Shown in pieces: positions 33,578-45,000 of a stretch of DNA of 64,000 nt. The DNA comes from Pyropia yezoensis. Its lineage: Eukaryota; Rhodophyta; Bangiophyceae; Bangiales; Bangiaceae. The DNA is taken from NCBI GenBank assembly GCA_009829735.1, contig CM020619.1, forward strand, positions 33,892,283 to 33,956,282, written 5' to 3'. Positions within the stretch are counted from its first letter, which is position 1, and every line of letters begins with the position of its first letter. Under the pieces are notes generated by a model that was given only the letters and a program-made list of their open reading frames with translations, was not told the DNA's origin and did not search any database. The translations under genes were made by a program, and so were the position numbers.

Positions 33578-35112
33578 CGCTGGGCGTTGAGAAGACAACC
33601 AAAGAGGATAGGGAAGCCGGGGGGGGTGCGTCACCACCGACGGGAGCTAAGGAGATGGGCGTCTGCCAAACCCAACGGCGCCAACGCTGCACAGCGGGAA
33701 AGGGAGGGAAGGGGGGCGGAATCGACGGGCGGCGCGAGGGAGGGGGAGGTCCCTGTTGTTCGATGAGGGTGTGCAGGCCGCGATGGTGACCTGGATGGCG
33801 GGGGGCGGCAGCCGGCCACCTCTTTATTTATACCCGCCCCACCCCCGCGGCGGCGGTGCAGTGGCAAGACCTCCCCCGCGCTCGCCGCTGCAGGGCCATG
33901 CCCAAGCGGGTCCCCCAGAGGACCTCTGGCAATGTTCTTGCCACCAGCCGACATGTCCACGTGCGCACGCCTCCCCCCCGGCGGCGCATACAGGAAGACG
34001 ACGCTGGGCATTCTCCTCCCACAGAGGGCAGGGGATGGCGTTGCGCGCCGAAAGCGGCTGTTCTTCGGGCCAACCCACAGACCGGGCCGGGGGGGGGGGG
34101 GCGGGGGAGTGCACGAGCAGCGCCGCGTTTCCTGCCGCGACCTGTGGTGGGAGGTTCCCACCCCCCCCCACCCCCCCACCCTGCTCTGTTTGACGGCCCC
34201 ACAGCGGCCGATGGCGCCATGGCATCCCAATTACACCCGCTCCCACCAAACCACCCGACCCGACGATCCGCGGGTGGGCGCTGCAGCCCCCCCCCCGCTG
34301 GGGGGACGCCGCCGCGCCGGCGGGGCGCGGCGCTCCAGCACTCACCCACCCCCCCACCCCGCCCCGTCTCGGCGGGGGCCCGGTGCGCCGCGGCGCACCC
34401 GGCCGGTGCCCGCCGCGGCCGCGCGGCGCACCCCCGGCGCGGCGGCGCGCGTGCGGGGGTGCGCGCAGACGACACGGCCGTACTCTTATGTGCTGGCGAG
34501 AAAGGGGGGGCGGAGGCGGGGCTGGGGACGGGCGAGGCGGGGGCGGGGCGGCCGCCTTTGGGGGGAGAGGCGGTGTCCAGGCGCGGGAGCTGGTCAAGGA
34601 TCCGCCGTCGGCGGGGTCGTGGGGGATCTCTGTCAGTCACACGCCCACGCGGCCGAAGGGGGCTGCGGCGTCGCGACAGACGGGAGCGCGCCCGCGCGCG
34701 CCCAGAGAGGGGGTGGGGGGGGAAGTGGGGGGGGAGCCGGGGAAGGGCGGGGGGGGGGGGGAGAGGGAGTGGGCGTGGGGGGGCGGGGGGCGGGGTGGAA
34801 CGCACGTGCCCTGCCTCGCTCTGCCCGGCGGGGCGGCGGGGGGCCTGCGGGCGGGGTCGTGTGGCTGGCTGGCCCGCCTCGGAAATCCGGCGACAGCTTG
34901 GCGGCCGTGCGCTGGCGGGGACGGTGCGCTGGCGCCCGCCAGCCCGTTGGTCTGGGTGGCGGCCGTCGGGCCCCACCGGCGCGCTGTCCCACCCGGCTGG
35001 CCACTCAGGGCGCGTTGCCAAGGGATAGGTTCATAGGTAGAGCACCGGAACGAGGGCCGACCGCACGAGTGCACAGTACGCCGCAGTGCCTGTCCAGCCT
35101 GTCTGTTCCGTG

Positions 35113-35122
35113 TGTACTGTAC
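35113..35122. promoter_or_regulatory. TGTACTGTAC motif
   Basis: An exact TGTACTGTAC lies in the spacer about 1.5 kb upstream of the NTF2-like gene start. It belongs to the recurrent motif set. Confidence 0.25.
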
Positions 35123-37409
35123 GCGGACCGGGGCGCCGGGAAGTGGGGGTTGTTGGAACGCGGTGAGGACAGACGCGGGAGCAGAAACAGGGCGTAGCGG
35201 AGTCACCGTGGGGGGGGGGGGGGGAGGGGGGGGGGGTGGGGGTGCGGCGGCCGTGACCCCATTTTCAAAGACCCTCGACGGGCAGGGCGGCCGTGGTGGG
35301 TCCGTCCTGTGGCTCGTGCGGGGTGAGGCGTAGCTAGGGGGTGGAACCATCATGCAATGATTAATCTGCATCAAGGCGAGGAGCGGGTGGAGGGCGGGGA
35401 GATCACCGGCGCCTCCACCCCACCACCCTGGGCCAGCCCCCCGTCCGTGGCCACCGAGATGGTACAACGCGCCTGGCCGCCGGTGCGTGCTGCGCTGGGC
35501 CACCGCAACCCGGTTGGCGGCTGCCACAGCCCGCCGTTGAGGGTGCCCCTCAGCCGCCCCTGGCACCCGCGGCACGCGGCACGAGCAAGAGGCCGCGCAG
35601 CGGGCCGGTGGCGGGGAGGGGGTCAGCCGCCACCCGCCGCACCGGCGGCGGCCACCACGGGCCGCCCCGGCCCGCCGGCCCGGGGGGCAGTCCCCCTTGA
35701 CTTGGGCGGGGCCGCTGCCGCCGCCCCCCGCCCCCGCTGCCGCCGCCGCCGCGTCGTGCACATCACCTCTTGAACTTTGCTGCCCGCCCACCGCCGCCGG
35801 CCGCGGCGGCAGCCGCACCACCATCACCGCCACCGCCGCCGTGTGCAGGACGGCCAGCGTGCCCCTGCATGCACGCGCATGAGCCGGCCGGGAGGTGTGT
35901 CCTCCAGCGCTTCTCCAGCCGCGGCCAGCGCCACCGCGGGGCCTAAAACGTCTGCTTGAACACAGCCGCCTGGGGGCGCGGGCGCGACGCTGTCCAGGCA
36001 GGGACGGCATTGGGGGAGTTTCGCGACGGCGGCGGCGGGCGGCGTGGCACGCGAGACGGCGCCCGGGCCGGCCCGCGGACGCGGTCAAAAAGAGAAGATG
36101 TCCTTGGCACCGCCACGGCCGCCACCACAAAAGACGCGAACAAGAGAGGCGGGAGGGTATGATGTGGTCCGCATGGGCCGAGCTGACCTGAACACGGCCC
36201 CCCTGAGCGGGGGTGCCGAGAATGCCCAATGTGGACGGCGGGGGGGGGGAGGGGCGGCGCCGCTGTCGCCCCGTTTGCTGCCGGTATCCCGTGTCTCGTT
36301 CCCGCCCACTCGCTACCGCCCGCCGCGTCGCCGGCACGGGTGGCCGCGGCCGTCACCCCCCGCGCCTCCCCAACACAGGTACATACCAGGCACAGAGACA
36401 GTGGCAGCACGGCCGCTCCACCCGACGCTACGGCCACCGGCATGGAGGCGAGGGAGCATTGCTGGCAAGGCGGGTAGCAACGGGACCCGCCCGTCGTGCC
36501 GCCGCCAAACCAGTCCCGCGGTGGGAGTGGCGGTCAGCCGCTGCACCTGCTCACCATCGCCAGAGAGCAGACGCACCAGGAAAGACGCCGTCCCTTTACC
36601 CCCCGCGCGACCGCAGCCGTCCGCTCAGTAAGAGGGGGCGGTTGCCTTTTTTTCCTCCCCCTTGCTGGGTACATCCCCTACCCACGGCATCAAGGAACGC
36701 ACCACCGCCACCGGTGCGTCGCCGCCCCCAGCCGTGGCCACCGTCACAGCCGCCGCGACAGGCCTCCATAGCGCGAGCAGGCTGCTGCCGCCCTTGTCGT
36801 TACCAGTAGATTGGCAAAAGCATGGACACCCCACCCGTCCCCGCGTGCCGCTGCCCGCCGTGCGCATCGCCACTGCCACCGCCGTCGTGGTGCCTACCCA
36901 TAGAGCCGCGGACGGTACCGCCGCTCCCGCCGCCGCCGCCGCCGCCAGCATGGCTGCCACCGCTGGCAAGAGCCCGGCGGCGGCGCCCCGTCGGCGGCGG
37001 TGGCGCGCCCCACCGCGCTCCCCGTGGATCGAGGAAGGGGAGGTGGCGGCACCGGCGGCCGCGGCGGCAGCGGTCCGCAGGACCCCCCGCCGCCTGCCGC
37101 CGGGGGGGACGCCAGGGGGTGCACGAGGCGGGGGGCCTCCCCCCCGCCTCGGACGCCCGCGGCGGTCGCCCACGGCGCGGGGCGACACGCGCGAGGGCAC
37201 CCCCCCCCGCCCACCGTCCCCGGCCGGGCAGCGCGCCTGCAAGCACCCTGCACGCACCCAGGAGGGGAGGCCGGGCGCTGGTGCGCGCCGCACAGTCGGT
37301 CGCTGCCAGCTTTTTTTCCCTTCCGCGGCAGCGGGGAGGGGGGCGGGGGGGCGGGGGAGGTAGCAAGGTGGATGCCGCCAGCAGTCGGAGCCCAGCCACC
37401 CTCCCCACG

Positions 37410-37443
<34 letters not shown>

Positions 37444-37561
37444 TCGTCGCCGTTGGGTGCCTCCCCCCTCCGCCGACAGCGTCGCCCCGGAGAGGCGGCC
37501 ATCCTCCCCCCGCGCCCTGGCGCCCCCACTTGGCGGCGCCAACGGGCGGGAGGCGGGGTCT

Positions 37562-37592
<31 letters not shown>
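37410..37592. repeat. C33 ... G31 inverted homopolymer pair
   Basis: A run of about 33 C (37410-37442) is followed, about 120 bases on, by a run of about 31 G (37562-37592) on the same strand. The two runs can pair with each other. Alone, either strand could form a G-quadruplex or i-motif. Run lengths may be affected by assembly. Confidence 0.6.
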
Positions 37593-37593
<1 letters not shown>

Positions 37594-37843
37594 TTGAACG
37601 GCGCGGGCCACTGCGCACGGCAACCCCCACCACTGGGGCCGAAGCCATACGGCGGCGGCAGCGTGGGGCACCCGGGTGCCGCATGGCGGACAAAAAAGGA
37701 GGCTGCGGAGGGGAGGGGGCCCCCGACACGACAGACACCACCGAGCGGACAAGTCAAGGGAAAGGACGAGGGACACGGACGCAACGACCTCGCAGACGGC
37801 GGCTGTGCGGCACAAGCAGCGCCAAGGGCGTCGGTGTACGGGT

Positions 37844-37895
37844 CAGTACTGTTGCACGGTACTGTATGCCAAGATGTACAGTGCAGTACCTACTG
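37844..37895. promoter_or_regulatory. Cluster of GTACTGT / TGTACAGT half-sites
   Basis: Within about 50 bases are CAGTACTG, GGTACTGTA, TGTACAGTG and GCAGTACCTACTG, in both orientations. The cluster lies about 390-440 bases upstream of the ATG of the trefoil-LIM gene. A similar site lies about 440 bases upstream of the RING gene, so a promoter role is possible. Confidence 0.35.
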
Positions 37896-38286
37896 TTCAG
37901 ATGTTCAGAGACGCCCTCCTGAGCCGTCGCATCGAGAGATTGACCGATGTTTGGAATGGACGGCAATCGCGGAGATGGATCAGGCGGATCTGGGGGATTT
38001 GCCCTCGGACGTAAAGGGCGCTGGCGTCCCGGCGCCGCGCCGCGACCTCGCCATCACCGTGTGCCGGGGCGACCCTCAAGAGGAAGCCCGTCCCCCCCCC
38101 CCCGACCGACCACGCCTGCCCACTGTGCCAGCCGTCCCCCCCTCTCCCCCTCCCCCCCCCCCCCCCCCCCCCCGGCATTCCCCCTCATCTTCCTCCCGCA
38201 CCACGTGCGCCCCCGCTTCCCCCCCCCTTGCCCCCCGTCCCCCACCCCTACCGCCGGCGCGGCTGTCGACGCGTCCCCTCACCCCA

Positions 38287-40872
38287 ATGGCGCGCTACGT
38301 CGACGCCGCCGACTATGACGCGCGGCCGTTGGTGCGGCTCGGCTTTACGTGCCGCCTCCGCCACGCCCCCAGCGGTCGGTACCTGGGCTGGGGTGCCGCC
38401 GCTGGCACCGACGTTGACAGTGGCGGTGGCGGTGGCGGTGGCGGTGGCGGTGGCGGCGGCGGTGGCGGTGGCGGTGGCGGTGGCGGTGGCGGTGGCGGTG
38501 GCGGCGGTGGTGGTGACGGCGGCGGCGGCAGCAGGTGGCCCGAGCAGCTGCCCGCTCCGCTGGGCCTGCACCCCCTCGCGACCGCGGGCCACTGGCACCT
38601 GATCGCCCCGACCGTCAACGCGGACCGCGCCCTGGTAGCTGTCGCGGGCGTGCCGCCCGTGGCGGAAGCAGCAGCGGCGGGGGCACCTGCCGGGGGGGGT
38701 AGGCGGGCAAGGAAAAAGGCAGCTACCGCGGCGCGACGAGCGGCGGCGGCGGGGGCGGCCGGGGCGGCGACGGCGGCGGCGCCCTCGCCCTCACCCGGTG
38801 CGGCGGCGGCCCGTCCACGGGGCTACCTGGCGCTGGGCGGCGACGCCGGCGGGTGCCGCCTGCAGCAGACGCCGACGCTGCTGCGGCTGGTGTGGGCGCC
38901 AGGCGGGGCGGCGACGCTCACCGAGCCCGCCCCGCCGCGGCGGCGGCTGGGTGTCGCTGCCGACGGCGGTGGAGTGGCGCTGCTCGACGCGCCCGCCGCG
39001 CAGGGCGGGAGGGGCACGACCGGTGACTGGGCGGTGGAGGTGCTGGTTGACACCATTGGCGAAGGCCCTGCCGCCGTTGCGTCCCTGTCGGCGACGGCGG
39101 CGGCGGCGGCCACCGCCCCGTCGGTGCGGGACGCGACCACGGCGGCGCTCCTTGCGTCGTGCACCCGCGTGCGGCTGCGGGCGTGGAATGGGCAGGGGCT
39201 GGTGGCGGTGGCACCCGCCAAGGGGGGTGGCGCCGGGGGGGGGGGGGGCGCGGCAGACACCCCGTGGCCCGTCTTGACTGCCTGCCGCGCACGGCGTGTG
39301 GACCTTCCCCCGGCAGCCGCCGTCGCCGCCACCGCCGGCGCCGGGGGCGGCGAGGGGGATGCCGCTGAAGCAGGGTCGGCGGGGGCGTCCGACGGGTCGG
39401 CCGCAGAGCTGGCGCTGGACGTTTTTCCCCTCGGCCGCCCCGAAGGCCGCCGCTACGCCCTCCGCGACGCGGCAAGCGGGCGGTACCTGTCGGTGGACGA
39501 AGGCGCGGGCGTGACGGCGGCGGGAGGTGAGGAGGTGTCGCCCCTGGCGCTGGTGCCCGCCCGGGTGGGGGTGGTTCTCTCCCCGGCGGGGGTCGGCCGG
39601 GTTGCTCTGTCCCCGGGGCGCGGCGGGGATGCGGCGGCGGCGGCTGGAGAGAGCTCGGCGGCCGGGTGTGCAGCGGCAGGGGGTACGGCGGCGGGCCCGT
39701 ACGTCATGGCCGGCCCGCGGGGGCGGCTGGAAGTGCGCTCCACCGCCCGCCGGTGGGAGCGGTGGTCGGTCCAGGTGGCGGAGCAGTCGGTCGCCGCCGC
39801 CGCCGCTGAGGCGGTGGTGCCCGCTGACTATGCCGCCGCCGCCGAGGTCGACCGGGCACGCCGCCACGCGGCGGTGGCGGCGGCCGTTGCGGCGGCACGA
39901 CCGGCAACGGGGGCGGCGGGTGGGGCTGGCGCCGAGGGGGGGGGGGGGCGGTCGCGGGGGAGTGGCTTTAATCACGCCGCCGCGCTCGGTGGGATTGGCG
40001 CGCCCGCCGCCGCGGCGGCCACGGCGGGTGGTGGGAGTGGCAGCGGCCGGGGCGGCGGCGGCGACGGCGTCGCCGCGTCGGCGCCCTTGTCGGCGGCCGA
40101 CCGGCGGAGCCAGCGCAAAAAGGGGCGCGGCCGACGGCAAGGCGGCGGCGGCGCCCAGGCGGGCGGCACGTCGCGGGTGGTATCAGCGGGGGGCGGTGGC
40201 GGCGGCGGCGGCAGCGGTGGCGGTAGTGGCCCGCCCCCCCCCGACGGCGCTGGCGGCAGCAGCGACGCTGGCAACGGCGGCGCTGCCGGGGCGCCCGGCG
40301 GCGGCGACGCGGACGGCTCCACCGCGGCCGCCACGGCGGGCACCCCCGCCGCGGCGGGTGGCTCGGCCGGCGCCTGCACTGCGTGCGGGCGCCCGCTGGT
40401 GGGCCGCTACACGGTTGCGCAGGGCGGCCGGTACCACCCGCCCTGCTTTGCGTGCCGCCGCTGCCGGGCGGCGCTGCAGCCCGGCGCGCCGTTCCGCACC
40501 GACGGCGCGGGCCGCCCCCACTGCGCGCCCTGCTACGCCGCCGCCGTGGCGCCCCGCTGCGCGCGCTGCGGGGACCCGGTGGTGGACACGGTGGTGACCG
40601 CCCTGGACCGCCCGTGGCACGGCCGCTGCCTGACGTGCGCGCTGTGTGCGCGCCCGATTACGGGCACCTTTTGGGTGTACCCGGGCAAGCGGGACGAGCC
40701 GCGGTGTGGGCTGTGCGTGACCGGCGCGTCCCGCGGCGCGGCCCCGCCGCCGCTGTTGGTGGAGGGGGGGGTGGCGGCGGGGGGGTTGGGCGGGGGGCTG
40801 GGGGGGGGGCTCCCCCTGCCGCCCCCGCCCGTTGGGGGCGGAGGGCGCGCGCGGCTGCCGGGCACGCTCTGA
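38287..40872 (+). CDS. Fascin-like beta-trefoil and double LIM-domain protein
   Basis: 861 aa from ATG 38287 (MetAlaArgTyrValAsp). The frame is open upstream but Pro-rich. Residues about 10-210 resemble a fascin/DUF569-type beta-trefoil: CRLRHAPSGRYLGWG, HWHLIAP, GYLALGGDAGGCRLQQTP. They are split by a poly-Gly insertion encoded by (GGTGGC)n at about 38.42-38.51 kb. A second trefoil-like stretch near 375-500 has RYALRDAASGRYLSVDEG and WERWSVQV. After a Gly/Ala-rich linker, two LIM zinc fingers lie at about 696-750 and 755-810. LIM1 starts CTAC, with HPPCFACRRC and CAPC. LIM2 has CARC, HGRCLTCALC and CGLC. Fascin-type trefoils bundle actin and LIM domains are adaptor zinc modules, so a cytoskeletal role is likely but inferred. 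It ends with a Gly/Pro-rich tail. Confidence 0.72.
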   Translation: MARYVDAADYDARPLVRLGFTCRLRHAPSGRYLGWGAAAGTDVDSGGGGGGGGGGGGGGGGGGGGGGGGGGGGGGGDGGGGSRWPEQLPAPLGLHPLATAGHWHLIAPTVNADRALVAVAGVPPVAEAAAAGAPAGGGRRARKKAATAARRAAAAGAAGAATAAAPSPSPGAAAARPRGYLALGGDAGGCRLQQTPTLLRLVWAPGGAATLTEPAPPRRRLGVAADGGGVALLDAPAAQGGRGTTGDWAVEVLVDTIGEGPAAVASLSATAAAAATAPSVRDATTAALLASCTRVRLRAWNGQGLVAVAPAKGGGAGGGGGAADTPWPVLTACRARRVDLPPAAAVAATAGAGGGEGDAAEAGSAGASDGSAAELALDVFPLGRPEGRRYALRDAASGRYLSVDEGAGVTAAGGEEVSPLALVPARVGVVLSPAGVGRVALSPGRGGDAAAAAGESSAAGCAAAGGTAAGPYVMAGPRGRLEVRSTARRWERWSVQVAEQSVAAAAAEAVVPADYAAAAEVDRARRHAAVAAAVAAARPATGAAGGAGAEGGGGRSRGSGFNHAAALGGIGAPAAAAATAGGGSGSGRGGGGDGVAASAPLSAADRRSQRKKGRGRRQGGGGAQAGGTSRVVSAGGGGGGGGSGGGSGPPPPDGAGGSSDAGNGGAAGAPGGGDADGSTAAATAGTPAAAGGSAGACTACGRPLVGRYTVAQGGRYHPPCFACRRCRAALQPGAPFRTDGAGRPHCAPCYAAAVAPRCARCGDPVVDTVVTALDRPWHGRCLTCALCARPITGTFWVYPGKRDEPRCGLCVTGASRGAAPPPLLVEGGVAAGGLGGGLGGGLPLPPPPVGGGGRARLPGTL
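38421..38528 (+). repeat. GGTGGC hexanucleotide repeat (poly-Gly)
   Basis: A run of GGTGGC/GGCGGT units inside the trefoil-LIM coding sequence encodes about 35 consecutive glycines. Its length is probably unstable. It lies between the first and second strands of the trefoil, where a loop would tolerate it. Confidence 0.85.
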
Positions 40873-42083
40873 AGGGGGGATGGGGGGGCGAGGGGGCGGG
40901 TGGGCGGCGGTCGGAGCAGTGGGGATGGAGGCGGGGAGAGCAGAGGGTCAGGGGCGGCGGGCGGGTGCAAGGTCGTTGCCGGGGCGGGCGGGGGGGGTGT
41001 GGGGGCGGGGTGGGGTGGGGTGGGCGCCAGCCACCGTTGGACCCGTGGGGGGGGGGCAGCGGCCGCTGCGTCTTGCTCCGCTGCACCACCGCGCGGCCGC
41101 AGCACGGCGTGCCACCTGCCGCGACCCCGCCGCGCGCGTGGCGGCGGCGGTGGCAGCGGTGGCGGCGGCAGCGGTGGCAGCACCGGTGGCGGCGGTGGCG
41201 GCGATGGGGCAGCTGCGGGGGCGCATGCGCGTGCCTGCGCGTGCCCGCGCACCACCCCCCCACGCTCCCCCGCTCCCCCCCATGAAGGGCGCATCCCTGC
41301 GACACCCGCTCCACCCCTTCCCGCTCACCGCTACCCCCTCCTGTAAGCCATGACCGTCGCGCGCCTGGCGCGCCGCTCCCCGCCGTCTGGGCGCGTCAAC
41401 GCCGGGCAGGCCGCCGACGGCTGCGTGCGAGTGAGGGGCGGGGCCGTCGCCGCTGCCGCCGCCGCCACGTGCTTGACGACGGGCGCCCGGGGCGGCAGCC
41501 GCGGGCCTACCCGGCAGCCTGGCGGCCGGCCAAACAGAGAGGACCTGCCGGCTGTCGGGTGGAGCAAGGCGAGTGGGGGCGCACGCACTGTGGACGCGGT
41601 GGCGAACGAAAAAGAAGAAGGAGAAAAGTCAAACGAGGTGCATGCAAGAAGGTGAAAGAGAGAGAAAAGAGGGGGGATGGGAAGGGGGGCGGGGAGGCGA
41701 AGCGCCAAGGGGGTGCGTGGAGCTGGAGCGGCGAGGACGACGCGGGAGGGGAAGGGGGGGGGGGGGGGGGGAGCAGCCAGCCGGCTGCAGATGATCCTCC
41801 CTCCCCTCCCTGCGCTGCCCACCGGGACGAGCCATACGGCAAGCGTGTGGAGCAGGCTGGGTCGGGAAAACAATGAGGGGGCAGGTCAACGGGCGCGACA
41901 TGAGGAACCGGCAAAGGCGGCAGCGGCGGTCCCTGTCGCCCCCCGATGCCGCAGCCGCCGCCGCGGCCGCCGCCACCATCGCCCCCATTGCCGTCGCTCA
42001 CCACCACCGCCGCTGCCGCCCGCACCCGCCCGCCACGGCGGCTGCCACGACCGCCGCTGCCGCCGCCGGCCGGCGCACGGCGG
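40873..42083. other. Convergent spacer between LIM and RING genes
   Basis: The two flanking genes end toward each other here. The sequence is G-rich, with (GGC)n and GGT/GGC repeats near 41.13-41.21 kb and a G run near 41755-41771. I see no gene and no clear terminator signal. Confidence 0.5.
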
Positions 42084-45000
42084 TCAGACGGTGGCGGCGC
42101 CGTCGGCCAGGTCGTAGCGGCATGACGGGCACGTGGCGTTGCCCGTCAGCCACCGGTCCGCACACGACGCGTGCAGGACGTGGCGGCACGGGAGGACGCG
42201 CACGCGGGCGGGCCCACAGAGGCTCTCTTGGCACACCACACAGTCCTCTTCAGCAAAGTTGGTCACCGCCGCCACCGTGGGAGCGAGGGGGAGAGTGCCG
42301 TCGGTTGCGGCAGTGGCGGCCGAGTCGACGGCCGTGGGGACCGTTGCGGTGGCGGGCGCCGTCGGCGACGGCGGTGGCCACGCCACGGCCGGCGCAAGCC
42401 GCTCAATCGTCGCCGTCGACAGGCCCGCCCGCGGTGGGGGCGACGGCGGCTCGTCGCCGCCGTGGCGGAGAAAGGCCATGCCGTTGCCGTCCAACATGAC
42501 CGGCCCAAAGGGCATGACAAAGGGCGGAAGGCCGGCAGCGTCGCCCGAGGCAGCTGCCTCGGCAAGCGCCGCAGCACCGCCGGGCAGGGCGGCGAGGGAG
42601 CTCTGCACGGCGGCCATTGCTTCATCGGCAGAGAGGCCCGCGAGGTGCGAGTTCCACGGGAGAAAGCCGTAGCCGCCACCACCGCCACCGCCGCCGCCGT
42701 CACCGTCGCCGTGCGATTCGTCGTCCACGTCGTCATAGCCGTGCCGCAGTCCACAAGCGCACCGCTCTGGGATGGCTATCGGCATCTCCTCGGGGTCGTG
42801 CCGGAGGCCACACGAGCACAGCGGCGGCAGGTCCTCCTCTTCCTCATCTTCGTCGGCGTGGCGCATGCCGCAGGAGCACAGGGGGGGCAGATCGCCATCC
42901 TCGTCATCGTCGACATCCACAACCTCCTCGTCGTCATCATCCGCCTCGTCATTCTCGTAATCCGCCTCGGAATCCTCGTCTGCATCTTCGCCGTCCCCAT
43001 CGCCAGAGGAGTGGTTGTCCGGAACGACGGGGTGTCGAACGCCACATGCACACAGCGGCGGCAGCTCCGTCGGCAGCTCCGCCGCGACGGCCTCAGCCGC
43101 ACGAGTCACAGCCGACATCTGGGCAGCACGGCACGAGCGACACAGCGGCCGCGTCGACTGGCCAGCAGTGGCAGCGTCCGCGTCGGCAGCGAGGGCTGCC
43201 GCCGCCGCCATCGCAACGGCCGCGACAGGGTCCATCGGACCAGGGGTGGTAACTCCCTCGCGGCCGCCATCGCCAGCGCCGCGCTGCCCAAACGACCGGA
43301 GCGAAGGGAGGCCGCCGCCGCCGCCGCCACCACTGCCGCCGTCGGCACCGGTCAGAGGGGCCACCCGCTCCGCAGCGGCCGCGTCAGCCACCTGGGCCGC
43401 CACTGCCGCGTCGGCCGCCGCCGCGACAGAGCGATTGCCAACTACCGCCAGGTTCCGCCCGCACGTGCACCCCGTGTTGGCCAACCGCGGGGCACGGCGG
43501 CCGCCACCGACGCGCCGGCGACGGGTGGTCAGGATGCGACGCCGGGACCCTACGGAGCGCCGATTCAGCGCTGACGGCGGCGCTGAGCCCGTCCGCGCTG
43601 CGGCGGGTGCCGACCGTGGCCCGCGGGCCGCGCCGTCCGAAGTGTCACTGTCGCTCAGCAGAGGCGGAGGCTCGTCGTCCGAATCAGAGGGGCTACGTGC
43701 GGCCGTCGACGCGGTGGGCGGGGGCCCGCTAGCGGCGGTTGGCCGTCGAGACGACGTCAGCTGGCCTGGGTGCCCCTCCCGGGAGCGCCCAGGGCATGAG
43801 CGGGCAGCCGCGCCGCCAGTCTGCCCACGGCCGACAGTACCACGACGCGCCGCGCCGTCACCTCTGTCCTCGTCCGAGTCTGACACCAACGCTGGCATGC
43901 CATTGCTTGCATTGTCTACGTCCACCGAGCTCCAAGTGACAGGCAGACCCGCGGCCATCGTCGCTCGATCCTGACAGTGGTCAACACGACAACCACAAGC
44001 ATCATCATCGCTCATCAACGGTGGCGGGCTGTCGTCCCCGTCACTCGACGAAGAGGCGGCGGCCGAGGCAGCGGTGGCAGCAGTGGCAGCGGCAGTGTTG
44101 GACGCGCGCTCTGTCTCTGCGCGATGCGGGCATGGCGCGCTGCGGGGGGCGCTTGCTTCACCGCCGCTCAACAGGGGAGCCATGCCGTCGCTATCAGCGT
44201 TACCAGGCCGTCCCCCGCGTGGGGCGCCGCTAGTGCGCGTCGGTCCAGCGTGGGGGCAGCTGCCGCCCCGACGGGCCGCCGCGCCGACTTCCCCATCCGA
44301 CTCGCTGTCGCTCAGCAGTGGAGGTGGGCCACCAGTGCTACAGCTGTCGCTGCTGCCACTGTCTTCGCTGCTGCTGCCGCCGCCGCCACCGTTACTGCGT
44401 GCATGAACACGCGCCCCCCTTGGTGAGGTGGCGGCCACGGCAGCGGCCGTCGCAGCGCGCGTTTGCGGGGGAGCCGCGGGTGCCGCCACTGACGCCATCA
44501 CCCCGTCCGAGTCGCTGTCGCTCATCAGGGGCGGCGGGCCACCGTCACTATCGTCCGCGTCGGCCGCGGCCACCGCTGGGGCGGGCGCGCCGCGGCGGCC
44601 AGCGTCTGGAGCCCTGCCACTGCTCCGCAGCGGCAATCCAGCGGTGGCATCATGGCCGCCACCCGCGCCCTCCTCCGCTTCAGACGCTTCGCTGTCGGTA
44701 CAGAGTGGCGGCGGCGTGCTATCGCCGCTGTCGTCGTCAGCTGCAGGCGGCGGTTGCCGCCCACCGCCACCGCCACCACAATTACCGCCACCACCCCCGC
44801 CGCCGCCGCGGCCGCCGCTGTCGCCACCTCGATCGCCACGGTCGTTCCGGCGGGGGCCGACCGTCGCCCCCCCCGCCCCCCCGCCTCCCCCCGCGCTGCC
44901 GCCGCGGTTGCCCTTGCTCTCAGTGAGCCGCCCCAGCGTCCATCCGCCAGGCGCCGCGTCCGAGTCGGTCTCACTCAGCAGCGACGGCGGGCCGCCATCG

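Larger units (their letters stand above)
33578..38286. other. Spacer, with a possible minus-strand spliced gene at about 35.3-36.95 kb
   Basis: Most of the stretch is low complexity. On the minus strand between about 36.95 and 35.3 kb some short frames look gene-like: a hydrophobic run AALWVGTTTAVAVAM near 36.9 kb, SLLALWRPVAAAVTVATAG near 36.75 kb, a helix-like VRLLSGDGEQVQRLTATP near 36.56 kb, and LPLSLCLVCTC near 36.39 kb next to a GTATGT donor-like site. I could not chain these into one protein. A C run (37410-37442) and a G run (37562-37592) lie close to the LIM gene. Confidence 0.3.
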
